The position numbers and the translations under genes were made by a program. A DNA stretch of 64,000 nt, taken from assembly GCA_001800285.1 (NCBI GenBank), contig MGVC01000010.1:1-64000 (forward strand), in the 5' to 3' direction. This DNA is from Elusimicrobia bacterium RIFOXYA2_FULL_39_19. GTDB taxonomy: Bacteria; Elusimicrobiota; Endomicrobiia; CG1-02-37-114; XYA2-FULL-39-19. The notes under the pieces were generated by a model, which saw nothing but the letters and a program-made list of their open reading frames with translations, was not told the DNA's origin and ran no database searches. Shown piece by piece: positions 53,682-62,300 of the stretch (position 1 is its first letter; each line of letters opens with the position of its first letter).

Positions 53682-53723
53682 AATTAATCCAATAACTATA
53701 TTTTAATTATAATTATTAGAGTT

Positions 53724-53752
53724 AGTATAACGAAAATATTTGAATTTGTCAA
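53724..53752 (-). promoter_or_regulatory. Strong sigma-70 promoter of the EPS operon
   Basis: On the minus strand a perfect TTGACA (53752-53747) and TATACT (53729-53724) are separated by exactly 17 nt. Transcription would start near 53717, giving a ~35-nt leader before the ATG at 53681. This is the best promoter in the window. Its -35 region overlaps the -35 of the divergent promoter at 53740-53768, so the two may compete or share regulation. Confidence 0.8.
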
Positions 53753-53768
53753 ACTAAAAAGATAGAAT
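53740..53768 (+). promoter_or_regulatory. Divergent promoter for the ABC exporter genes
   Basis: TTGAAT (53740-53745), 17 nt, then TAGAAT (53763-53768). Transcription would begin near 53775. The following 24 nt consist largely of a repeat that supplies AGGTGG and the GTG start at 53799. The -10 matches the tmk promoter exactly. Confidence 0.58.
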
Positions 53769-53777
53769 GAAACAATC

Positions 53778-53806
53778 AAGTGGTAATTAGGTGGTTAAGT
53801 GATTAG
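53778..53806 (+). repeat. GTGGTTA-type repeat that supplies ribosome-binding site and start codon
   Basis: The stretch contains AAGTGGTAATTAG and GGTGGTTAAGTGATTAG, variants of the same word found at 55223-55311, 59256-59280 and 60966-60998. AGGTGG (53789-53794) resembles a Shine-Dalgarno, and the GTG at 53799 inside it starts the ABC ATPase. An in-frame TAA directly precedes this GTG, so no upstream start is available. Confidence 0.6.
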
Positions 53807-54479
53807 TATTAAAAACCTCAGCAAAACATTCGGAACCAAAAAAGTACTTGCAGATATCAACATTGATATCGAAAAAGGCGCTATCGTTGCCTTAACAGGT
53901 CCTAACGGAGCGGGAAAAACAACTCTTTTAAAAATATTATCCTGCCTTATTCTGCCTTCAATAGGTACTGCAGAAATAAACGGGGTTAACTGCATAACAA
54001 ACCGGACTTCATGCCTGAAAAATACCGGAATAGCCCTCAACTCTGAATACGGGTTTTATGCCCAGCTCACAGTAAAAGAAAATCTGCAGTTTTTTTGCCG
54101 GCTTTATGAAACGGACTGCACAAAAATAGCCGAAATGCTTGAATTGTTATCACTTGCAGAATTTAAAAACACGAAGTTTCTATTCTGTTCTGCCGGAACC
54201 AAACAAAAACTAACCCTGGCGCGCGCCTTAATTAAAAATCCCGCAGTAATTTTAATCGATGAACTTTCCAAGTCACTGGACAACACCTCTGCAGAAAACA
54301 TTTATAATATTTTAAAGAATATAAACTCCATAAATAACACAACCATTCTTTTTGTTACACATAATATTAATGAAATCTTAAACCTTTCAACACACTATTT
54401 TATCCTCAAGGAAGGCACAATAATTTCAGAAGGAAAAACAGATGCCGTTAAAAATAATCCTGGCTTTTTTAATCCGTGA
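53799..54479 (+). CDS. ABC transporter ATP-binding protein (GTG start, variant signature)
   Basis: The 226-residue ABC ATPase has Walker A GPNGAGKTT, Walker B VILIDE with the catalytic glutamate, D-loop KSLD and H-loop VTHN. Two motifs deviate: the signature LSGGQ reads CSAGTKQK, and the Q-loop position has N in 'IALNSEYGFY'. It is paired with the permease gene, overlapping it by 38 nt, in an ABC-2 exporter. The cargo is unknown; the flanking EPS operon makes a polysaccharide or lipid substrate possible. The GTG start lies in a repeat. Confidence 0.88.
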   Translation: MISIKNLSKTFGTKKVLADINIDIEKGAIVALTGPNGAGKTTLLKILSCLILPSIGTAEINGVNCITNRTSCLKNTGIALNSEYGFYAQLTVKENLQFFCRLYETDCTKIAEMLELLSLAEFKNTKFLFCSAGTKQKLTLARALIKNPAVILIDELSKSLDNTSAENIYNILKNINSINNTTILFVTHNINEILNLSTHYFILKEGTIISEGKTDAVKNNPGFFNP

Positions 54480-55209
54480 TTTCAAAATAGAAAAAGCCTA
54501 CAGGCTTCATTTTTTAGTAAAGCTGGCAACGGTTGGTTTTCAGTTTGCGGTTTTTTTCTTTTTAGGCAAAATGGTAAACGAAAACTACTTTCCTTTTGTG
54601 TTTACGGGGCTGTTGTTTTCTAAAATTTTTGAATTTACTTTAAGCGGTATTACAGATTCCATAAGGCAGGAGCAGCACTGGGGCACGCTGGAAAGCCTGT
54701 TATTATGTCCGAAAGGCCATCAACGCATTCTGTTTTCTATGTTTGCTTCAAAAACAGTACTTTTTTTCTTTGAATTTCTGGCCTATATTTTAATTGGTGT
54801 GTTTTTCTTCGGTATAAGCCTGAGCCTGCTAAAGATTTTTTACCTTGTTTTGTTTTGGCTGGTTGTAATTTTCTCTTTTTACGGGCTGGGGCTGTTAAAT
54901 GCAAGTTATGTTTTAGTTTTTAAACGCGGAGACCCGGCCGGCTGGCTGATATCTACATTAACTGACCTTTTAAGCGGAGTTTATTTTCCTTCAAATCTTT
55001 TGCCGTTATGGCTTGTAAAGATCTCCTATCTGCTTCCCACTACTTATGCGCTGGCTTTTATAAGACAACTTTTGTTTGACGGCACGCTAAATCCGGGTTA
55101 TCTTTTAATAGTATTTTTCAGCGGATTTATTCTCTATATTGCCGGAACTGCCTGCCTGAAGCTTGCGTTAAATTCCTGCAAGAAAAATGGAACCCTGGGC
55201 AGCTACTAA
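54442..55209 (+). CDS. ABC-2 type transporter permease
   Basis: The 255-residue membrane protein has about six helices and the ABC-2 layout, including a conserved 'LPLWLVKISYLLPTTYAL' segment before the fifth helix. It should form the channel of the exporter with the ATPase encoded just upstream. There is no large periplasmic domain, unlike lipoprotein exporters. The ATG lies inside the ATPase gene, implying coupled synthesis. Confidence 0.87.
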   Translation: MPLKIILAFLIRDFKIEKAYRLHFLVKLATVGFQFAVFFFLGKMVNENYFPFVFTGLLFSKIFEFTLSGITDSIRQEQHWGTLESLLLCPKGHQRILFSMFASKTVLFFFEFLAYILIGVFFFGISLSLLKIFYLVLFWLVVIFSFYGLGLLNASYVLVFKRGDPAGWLISTLTDLLSGVYFPSNLLPLWLVKISYLLPTTYALAFIRQLLFDGTLNPGYLLIVFFSGFILYIAGTACLKLALNSCKKNGTLGSY

Positions 55210-55222
55210 AAAACAGTTATTA

Positions 55223-55311
55223 TGTGATTGAGTGGTTAGAAAAGCTTTTAATAACTATTATTTTGTTTTTTATCAATTGATATAAGTTGCTACCGTAACC
55301 ACGTAATCACA
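55223..55311. repeat. Intergenic GTGGTTA-type inverted repeat between convergent genes
   Basis: The arms at 55223-55238 (TGTGATTGAGTGGTTA) and 55296-55311 (TAACCACGTAATCACA) are inverted copies that match at 14 of 16 positions. Between them an AT-rich 8-bp stem (AGTTATTA 55215-55222 with TAATAACT 55249-55256) precedes a T-rich tract, a possible weak terminator for the exporter genes. The gap of 116 bp holds no gene. Confidence 0.55.
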
Positions 55312-55325
55312 TAATCACTTCTTCA

Positions 55326-55670
55326 TTACCAGAGTTGTTTGTCTTTTGTTTTCAATAAATAATAATCCCACTTGCCTAATACTCCGCAGTAAATAAGAAA
55401 CGGAAACCATAGCGCTCCGCCAGAAAAAATGGACATAGTAAGCATAAGCAGGCCCTTAACCCACATACCTTTAAAAAAATACCAAATAAATCCGAATAAA
55501 AAACCTGTCCAACTCCAGGTAGGAATCAATCCTTTTTTATCAAACTCATAAAAAACCTGTGCATAAACTTCTTTTTCTTCTTTATATGATTTTTCCATTA
55601 CAACGGTGCCGCAGGAAGGACAAAAATTAACATCTGACGAAATATCTTTTGCACACTTTTTACATAACAT
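55326..55670 (-). CDS. Zinc-ribbon membrane protein (DUF2628-like)
   Basis: The 114-residue protein has an N-terminal zinc ribbon (C3-x2-C6 ... C18-x2-C21, 'NFCPSCGTV'). A linker and two or three hydrophobic segments follow (PTWSWTGFLFGFIWYFFKGMW, MLTMSIFSGGALWFPFL), as in DUF2628-type small membrane proteins. Function is unknown. GGAG lies 8 nt before the ATG, and it is the last gene of the minus-strand PorV cluster. Confidence 0.65.
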   Translation of the reverse strand: MLCKKCAKDISSDVNFCPSCGTVVMEKSYKEEKEVYAQVFYEFDKKGLIPTWSWTGFLFGFIWYFFKGMWVKGLLMLTMSIFSGGALWFPFLIYCGVLGKWDYYLLKTKDKQLW

Positions 55671-55714
55671 AGCACAGTATCTCCTTTATTTTATTACTTT
55701 ATAGCTTTTTAACT

Positions 55715-56041
55715 TTATTGCTGCCTGCTCATCATTCTCTGCTTCATTTCTTCCATATTAGGAGCGCCTCCTGAAGGCCCTGGTTTTTTATCTTTTTCTT
55801 TAATAGCATTATCAGTAATATAAGTAATCAATGCCCCTGCACCTATGGAGCCTGCCAGAATAATCAACAGCATTATCCAGGACAATCCGCTGAAACCCAT
55901 GACTTTTTTTCTGCGGATTTTTCTCATCATTATTTTCCTAAGGGTGGGCCTTTTTTTCAGCACAATATTATCTAAACTAATTGTTTCAACCGGCTGATTG
56001 TTTTTCAACGGTTTTTGAGATTCGTGGTAATTATCATGCAT
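55715..56041 (-). CDS. Small single-pass membrane protein of unknown function
   Basis: I do not recognise this 108-residue protein. The N-terminal half is polar, then very basic (RPTLRKIMMRKIRRKK). One membrane helix follows (about 51-73, SWIMLLIILAGSIGAGALITYI), then a charged tail with GPSGGAP and EEMKQRMMSRQQ. The basic side suggests an inside N-terminus. GGAG precedes the ATG. It overlaps the nucleotidyltransferase gene by 8 nt, which supports a real gene in this operon. Confidence 0.6.
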   Translation of the reverse strand: MHDNYHESQKPLKNNQPVETISLDNIVLKKRPTLRKIMMRKIRRKKVMGFSGLSWIMLLIILAGSIGAGALITYITDNAIKEKDKKPGPSGGAPNMEEMKQRMMSRQQ

Positions 56042-56843
56042 TTTTTTTCTCCGATTTACTTATAAAACTTAATGAAAGCTTAAATGTTTCTAAAAACAAA
56101 AGAAACGGCCTTGAAAACCTGTACAGGGTTATCTCAAATACATTTTTCAAATCATACCTGTTCAAAAGAAAATCATTTGACGGGAAAATGGCTTTAAACA
56201 AATAAATCATTTTTTTCTTTAACGGTAAAAAAGCAAACCGTGATATATGCCCTATTCGGGGAATATCCGTCACAGAAACTGAAAGCGCTTTTGAAAGGCC
56301 GTATTTCTGAATCCATATATCTAAACCGGTATCTGTAAGGTTGTCTTTAAACTTTTCTTTAAGTATTGCCAGGTCTTTCTGCCACTTTTCGTCATTTTTT
56401 GCATGATGAATTCTTGCATGGGCCTGGACATGAATATAAAAATCAACCGGATTTAAATAAAAAACATCAGAAACAGCGCTTTGCACCGGGATTTTTAAGG
56501 AATGTTTCCATAAATCGGCGTTTTCTTCTGTTGACAGGTACCATAGAGCGTCCGTAATGTCTATGGCGGCTAAAGTACCTTCTCTATAATAAGCGTCCGG
56601 ATCCAGAGGCGCTTTTTTATAACCCAGCGCTTTAATAATTTCCCGCACTTTCTTTATTTTAGAAGGTTTTATAAGCAGGTCCATATCTTCCATTTCCCTT
56701 TCATGCATGTAATCAGGGAATAATTCAATGAGAGCAATACCTTTTAAAAGAATTACCTCAATACCGGCACGGCTGAATTCTTTTAAGAGTTCATATAACT
56801 GCGCGTGAATGCGCAGGTTGCGGGCAAACAGTTCTTTGTTCAT
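56034..56843 (-). CDS. Nucleotidyltransferase-fold protein (NTP_transf_5-like)
   Basis: The protein (269 residues from the ATG at 56843) has a nucleotidyltransferase-like core: LLKGIALIELFPDY, then the metal-binding EDMDLLI (D-x-D) pattern and later basic helices. This family is common in O-antigen, capsule and peptide-modification loci, with no proven substrate. A TTG at 56870 would give a longer form overlapping the PorV-like gene; the ATG fits the family N-terminus (MNKELFARNLRIHAQLYELL in parts). The C-terminal ~50 residues are basic. Confidence 0.7.
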   Translation of the reverse strand: MNKELFARNLRIHAQLYELLKEFSRAGIEVILLKGIALIELFPDYMHEREMEDMDLLIKPSKIKKVREIIKALGYKKAPLDPDAYYREGTLAAIDITDALWYLSTEENADLWKHSLKIPVQSAVSDVFYLNPVDFYIHVQAHARIHHAKNDEKWQKDLAILKEKFKDNLTDTGLDIWIQKYGLSKALSVSVTDIPRIGHISRFAFLPLKKKMIYLFKAIFPSNDFLLNRYDLKNVFEITLYRFSRPFLLFLETFKLSLSFISKSEKKNA

Positions 56844-56847
56844 TATA

Positions 56848-58320
56848 TTATCGTTTAAACACAACGGCAAAGTTCATAGAAGGCAGGTTATCAACTCTTA
56901 TTCTGTACAAGTCTGGGTCGTCGGTAATAATGTTTATATCCCAGTCAATAAATTTTCTGGTTTCCTTGTCATAAATACGGATAGTGCTTATGCTTACACT
57001 GTTTGTTTCCATCCATTCCTTAGAAACATTAAATTCATATACTGTATTAGCCGGAAACTTTTTCAGGTTGGACTTAATTTCAAAGGATTTAAACACCAGC
57101 ACATCCCCGAATTCCTGCATACCGGTATCTGTTAATACCTCTATGGTTATGTTTCTGTCAGTACCTCTTGGTGTTCTGAAATAAATTCTCAGGTCATCTT
57201 TTGAATATTCCACGCGGTACTGCCTGTTTTTATTCCCCGCACCTGATGTAATGGTTTCAACTATAACTCCCGCAGAAGACACAAACGGCTGTTCAGTTTT
57301 TTCCATATTAACCTGCTGCTTTTCTGCTTCTGATACCGGCTTATCATACCTCATGGCCAGGGAAATATGATGCGTCACACCGAAGGTATTAAACGGCTTC
57401 ATGGAATAATCAAACCTTAAATCGTTATAATTCAACCCTACACCGAAAGCCAGCCCTTTGGAAGGATTGTCATAAAGCCTGTATTTTGTACCGGCTCTTA
57501 ACGTAATCAGTTTTATCGGGCTATACTGAAACCCGCCTGAAATATTAAGATAATCATCAGTGTACTGATTCAAATCAAATAACAACTGTATCTTTTCACT
57601 TAATAAATAATTTATACCGGCATTGGCGGATAACGGCAGGCTGAAGGATTTTTCAAGATATTTTATTCCCGGGCCGATATTTCTTATACTAAAACCCGCT
57701 GTTAAAGGGTGTTCGTATTCTTCTGAACTTCTAATTTTCCAGACACAACCCAAGTCTGCGGCAACACTATAGGTATTTTCCCACTCAATAGCTTCCTTAA
57801 CAAGCTTTAAGGAAACACCTGCGGATATTTTTTCTGTAATAGTGCGGGCATAACTGCCGGTTAAACAAAATGCATTAGCTCCGTAATAACCCGCAGGAAG
57901 CGTGATGGGGTCATAAATATCATCTTCTCCGGCACCGGTTCTGCTTTCAATATCATCTTTTACATTAAATACTGTTACACCAAACCCCAGAACATAGTTA
58001 TCAAAAGGATTAATATATCCTAAAAAATCATGTCTTAACCCTTCATAAAGCTCGTTATGGCTGAAACTTATATCTTTTTTATCAAAATCTGCAATACCGG
58101 CCGGATTATAATACAGGCCTAAAGAATCCTTTGTTACAGCACTATAACTTTCACCCAACGCTATCGGACTGGCACCTGGTGCTAATTTTAAAAATGTTGC
58201 GCCGGTACTTCCTGCATCAGGGTGAATGTTTTCTGCCTTAATAGCAGAAGAAAAGGTTAATGGCATAGAAGCCAAAAAAAACAAAATAATTTTTAAATTC
58301 TTTTTTCTTAATTTATTCAT
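56848..58320 (-). CDS. PorV/PorQ-like outer-membrane protein with PGF-pre-PGF-like C-terminus
   Basis: The 490-residue protein has a signal peptide (IILFFLASMPLTFSSAIKA) and a PorV/PorQ-type beta-barrel (30-330) with the typical 'GATFLKLAPGASPIALGESYSAV' and 'GLYYNPAGIA' beginning. The extra C-terminal ~150 residues resemble the PGF-pre-PGF fold (F-NVSKEWMETNSVSISTIRIYD...FIDWD...FAVVF). PorV proteins hand cargo from the type IX secretion translocon to the surface; whether a T9SS exists here is not shown. The ATG at 58320 has a strong GAGGGA; an upstream TTG (58341) does not. The giant secreted protein nearby is possible cargo. Confidence 0.75.
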   Translation of the reverse strand: MNKLRKKNLKIILFFLASMPLTFSSAIKAENIHPDAGSTGATFLKLAPGASPIALGESYSAVTKDSLGLYYNPAGIADFDKKDISFSHNELYEGLRHDFLGYINPFDNYVLGFGVTVFNVKDDIESRTGAGEDDIYDPITLPAGYYGANAFCLTGSYARTITEKISAGVSLKLVKEAIEWENTYSVAADLGCVWKIRSSEEYEHPLTAGFSIRNIGPGIKYLEKSFSLPLSANAGINYLLSEKIQLLFDLNQYTDDYLNISGGFQYSPIKLITLRAGTKYRLYDNPSKGLAFGVGLNYNDLRFDYSMKPFNTFGVTHHISLAMRYDKPVSEAEKQQVNMEKTEQPFVSSAGVIVETITSGAGNKNRQYRVEYSKDDLRIYFRTPRGTDRNITIEVLTDTGMQEFGDVLVFKSFEIKSNLKKFPANTVYEFNVSKEWMETNSVSISTIRIYDKETRKFIDWDINIITDDPDLYRIRVDNLPSMNFAVVFKR

Positions 58321-58360
58321 ATTTCCCTCAATAAATATCAATAAGCGGTGTTTGGTAGTT

Positions 58361-58393
58361 ATCTTATCAACCTATCAACTTCTCAACTGATTA
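58361..58393. repeat. GTTGATAAG-type micro-repeat
   Basis: The minus strand carries TTGAGAAGTTGATAGG followed by TTGATAAGATAAC, tandem variants of the words seen at 51851-51935. It fills most of the 70-bp gap between the DUF6528 gene and the PorV-like gene. TTGAGA-N17-GATAAC within it could be a weak promoter for the PorV cluster. Confidence 0.45.
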
Positions 58394-59182
58394 ATACCAT
58401 CTTGCCTTGTACCATTCTGTGCCTGACGGCAATTTATACATTTTTTTTGTGCCGTCCGGAGAAATTACAAAAAACGAATCCGTCCACCAGCATTCTTCAA
58501 GCGCCTGGGTATATAATAAAAAACCTTCAGCATTAACGCTGCAGCTTTTCACAGTTCTACAAAGAACAAGTTTTTCGAATTCTTTAACCTTACCTGTATT
58601 TAAATCAAATATCACTACATTTTCATCACCCGTAACTATAAAACTATCTTCCGTTAAAAATGACATATCATGAATTTCAGCAATAACTTTATCAAACCGC
58701 TTCTTTTCCTTTAAACTTTCCCCGTCATAACTATAAGCAATGATTGTATTATTTCCACCCGCCCATAATACGCTGCGTTTCTTATCCCAGCGCAAGGCGT
58801 GCGCATGCAAAAAATCAATTTTCTGTACAGGATTAGCCAGCAAAGCCGCATCTTTAGGTTCATACAGGCATAAACAATCACCCCCGGTAGAAGCCGCTGC
58901 CGTAACTTTCCCGTCTGGCAGAAGCTCCAGGGAATGGGCATTTTTCAATTCCGCTATAAAATCAGCTTTAAATGTATTTTTATCAAGGATCAGCACGCCG
59001 CCGTCACCGGAACTTGTAAGCAGGAGTTTTTCTGCTGTTTGCTTACATTCATCAATATCTTCAAATAACCGTGAATTTTTTTTCTCTCCCAGCTTATCGC
59101 TGTTCCAGAAATCTGTAATCTTAGCGCCATTATCCAAATCACAGATAATCAGCTGTTTGCACCCCCCTATAATTACTTTCAT
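58391..59182 (-). CDS. DUF6528-type beta-propeller protein
   Basis: The 263-residue protein has repeated beta-blades, each with a 'LLTSSGDGGVLILD', 'NAHSLELLPDG', 'LWAGGNNTIIAYSYD', 'FIVTGDENVVIFDL' type motif. It ends in 'TEWYKARWY', matching the DUF6528 family pattern as I know it. No signal peptide is seen, so it is probably cytoplasmic. DUF6528 proteins are uncharacterised; a ligand-binding or sugar-metabolism role is only a guess. AAGGA precedes the ATG. Confidence 0.72.
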   Translation of the reverse strand: MKVIIGGCKQLIICDLDNGAKITDFWNSDKLGEKKNSRLFEDIDECKQTAEKLLLTSSGDGGVLILDKNTFKADFIAELKNAHSLELLPDGKVTAAASTGGDCLCLYEPKDAALLANPVQKIDFLHAHALRWDKKRSVLWAGGNNTIIAYSYDGESLKEKKRFDKVIAEIHDMSFLTEDSFIVTGDENVVIFDLNTGKVKEFEKLVLCRTVKSCSVNAEGFLLYTQALEECWWTDSFFVISPDGTKKMYKLPSGTEWYKARWY

Positions 59183-59255
59183 TTTATTATTCCTTTTCCG
59201 CGCTTTGCATCGTCAGACGGGATTAAGTAGTTTACTGTTTTTATGTTTTACCTAT

Positions 59256-59305
59256 GCTAACCACTTAACCACTTTCTTTTTAGTTTAGCATTCAGAGTTT
59301 AGCGT
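59256..59305. repeat. GTGGTTA-type repeat between the DUF6528 gene and the giant gene
   Basis: GCTAACCACTTAACCACTT is followed by TAGTTTAGCATTCAGAGTTTAGCG with direct copies of TTTAGC. On the minus strand it reads AAGTGGTTAAGTGGTTAGC. It overlaps the end region downstream of the giant gene and shows no T-run terminator. Confidence 0.5.
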
Positions 59306-59308
59306 TTC

Positions 59309-62300
59309 TTACTGTATTACTGCCAGTTTCTTAATTACTTTTATTGGCTGTTCCCCGGACTTTTCTGCAAGGATATAATAAATATACACACCGCTGGCTA
59401 CTGTGTTTGCATTTAATGTGTATTCATAGCAGTACGTATTATTTATTATCTGCGGATTACTGGCATCTATCTGCTGCTGCGCTATTTTCTCACCGGCAAT
59501 ATTATATATTTTTATTTCTACATTATCTGCAATACCGCATTCTATGTGTATAATTGAATTTGCTCCGTTTTTTGCTGGGTTTGGATACGCATAAATATCT
59601 CTTAATCTAAATGTTGCATCTAAAACTTTTATACTTAAAGCCTTTTTATTACCTTTAGTATCTTCTTGTGTAGTATTTTCCGCTACCTCAACTACTTCTT
59701 CTTTCACTGAATCATATACCCTTGCATTTCCGGTGATATCTGCATTTTTACAGAAAATACTTCCGGTAAAACCACTTTCACCAGATAACCTTGCTTCTGA
59801 ATATGGTGCATATACTAAAGCATTTATCAAAGCATTACCAGATAACTTAATTTCTGTTTTTTCTTCTTTTGTTTTACTTTTCTTATTATCTTCTTCCCAG
59901 ATATTTATGCCCCAACTGCTTACATAAATTGTTAAATTATACGGGTTATTATTATAATTCAACTGTGCATTAGCGCTTAACACTATTTTTCCAGTGCATA
60001 AAATCTCAACCTTACCTGTTATTTCAAGTTTTGATTCCGCTGATAGTTCCATACCATTTAAATAATATAACCCTGTTGTAAGTGCTAATACTTCTTTACT
60101 CTTTAGCACTAATACGCCTTTTTTGTCTACTGCTGATTTATTGTTGTTTAACAATGGGATTGTATTGTTATTGTTGAACTGGCTTACTGAATCTACTATA
60201 GGCGTTAAATCTACGGGATTAGTAATAATTGGGCCTACGTTTTGATAAGTTGCACCTGTTACCAACGGGTTTCCTTTTATTGCTATTGTTTCACAATAAA
60301 TGTCACCCGTTATTCCTGGATTCCCATTAATCTCTATTTGGTTGTTACTTCTTAATGAACCTATAACCTTTACATTTCCGTTAATATTTATCCCTTCTGT
60401 TCCTAACAATGCATATACAGGTAACACTGTTACTGTAACGGTGAATACATTTTTACCTTCCGTATTATCAAGATTGTCTGATGAATAATATTCAATTGTA
60501 TGAATTCCCTCGGTACTTATGGTAAACGGTAAGTTATAAGCAGTAAATGGTGAACCGCCAATTGAATATTTGATTTCCTTCACCCCGGAAGCTACTTCTT
60601 CTACTACAGGGTCTGTTGCTGTTAATTCTATCTGCGTATTTGGCGAAATTATTGTATTTCCAAAAGATTCATACTTCATACCTATTAATTCAAGCTTGCT
60701 TTCCGGTGCTGTATTGTCAACATAAACAACTATAGATTGTAAGGTTTCTGTATTTCCTATTACATCAATTGCCTGATATTCTATTGTATGAACTCCTTCA
60801 GTTGTAAGCGTAAGTGGTTCAATATAATCCGTGAACGGTAAACCGTCAACCGTAAACTTTATCGCTTCCACTCCCAACCCTACCCCGTCTCCCGATTCTA
60901 TTAAATCATCTACCGCAGTTAACTCAATTTGCGTCTGTGAAGATATATAATTTTTTTCGTCTTTCACTAACCACTTACCACTAACCACTTGCCATTGACT
61001 TCTTGGTGGTTTAACATCATGTATCACTTCAAAACTTGCTGTGGTTGAACTGGTTGTATTTTCTGCCCAATCAACTGCCTCTACTGTCAATTTCCAAATT
61101 CCTGCTGATATACTTAATGGTTCTATCTCATTTCCCTTACACACAATTAGCTTCTCTCCACTGGTTTGATTATACAGATATGCACTAACCTCAGGATTTG
61201 GATCTAAATTATCTGTTACATTAAAATTTACATTAATTTTGTTAACTGTTGCTATAAATTTCTCACTGCCTATAGGTGCTAACAACTGGACAACAGGAGC
61301 AGTGTTATCAACGGTTACTTCTCCTGTTGCATCTTCCGAAATGTTCCCAAACTGGTCAATCGCTTTTATTTTGTATGCATATATACCGTCAATAACTATT
61401 GAACTAAAATCATTTTTACCATTCCAAATTTCTGAATTTTCTCCCAACAACCTGCGGTTATTGTTTACTATTGTTCGGACTAACTCGTTCTGTTGGTTAT
61501 AAATGTTTAGTTTCAACTGCGGGATTGGCCTGGAAATATTATCTTTTAATGTATAGTTTATTACAGTCATGTCTTTTTTGCTGTCATTGTTCGGTGAAAA
61601 TACTACCGGGTTTGCTGATAGGTTTACAATTTCGGGCTTTGCGGTATCCCTTATCTTAAATACTGCATATAATGAAACATGTGTTAACTGGGCTATTATC
61701 TGATTATTTCCCGCATCTACATATTGGTTTTCTACCATTTCCCAAAGCATGGTTTCTGGATTATAAGTATATAGCGCTATCTGGTCGCCATAAAATGTTG
61801 GGTCATAACTGAAACTTAATATTGCAGGTGCGTTAGCGGGAAAGGTAGTTCCAACAGGCCCTAAATCATATATTCCGCTTACCAAATACTGTCCCTGCTG
61901 ACCTGCTAATATTAACGCTATTTGCGCATCCTGTGGGATTACAGGGTTATCAATAATGGTTACAGGTTGTTCTGACAATACCGCCACTTTCTCATCTTCA
62001 CTTTTTTTAGGTGCTGGCGCTGTGTTTGAATACAGGGTTAATGTTCCTTCCCGTGCATTTGCAGACCTGCCGGAATATACCGTTGAACCATTAACTTTAG
62101 CTTCCCGGGCTTCTATCCGATATTTGTATGTACCATAATCTAACGGTGTTGTACCATCTTTCCCATCCCAAACAATACTGTTTATACCTGACATTTGAAT
62201 AATAGGGCCTAACTGAGTTTTTAAAACTTCAAGTGAATCATAAATTCCAATAGTTACTTCTAAATTCCAGCCGGCGTTTGCATATAACTGGTATGAAAAC

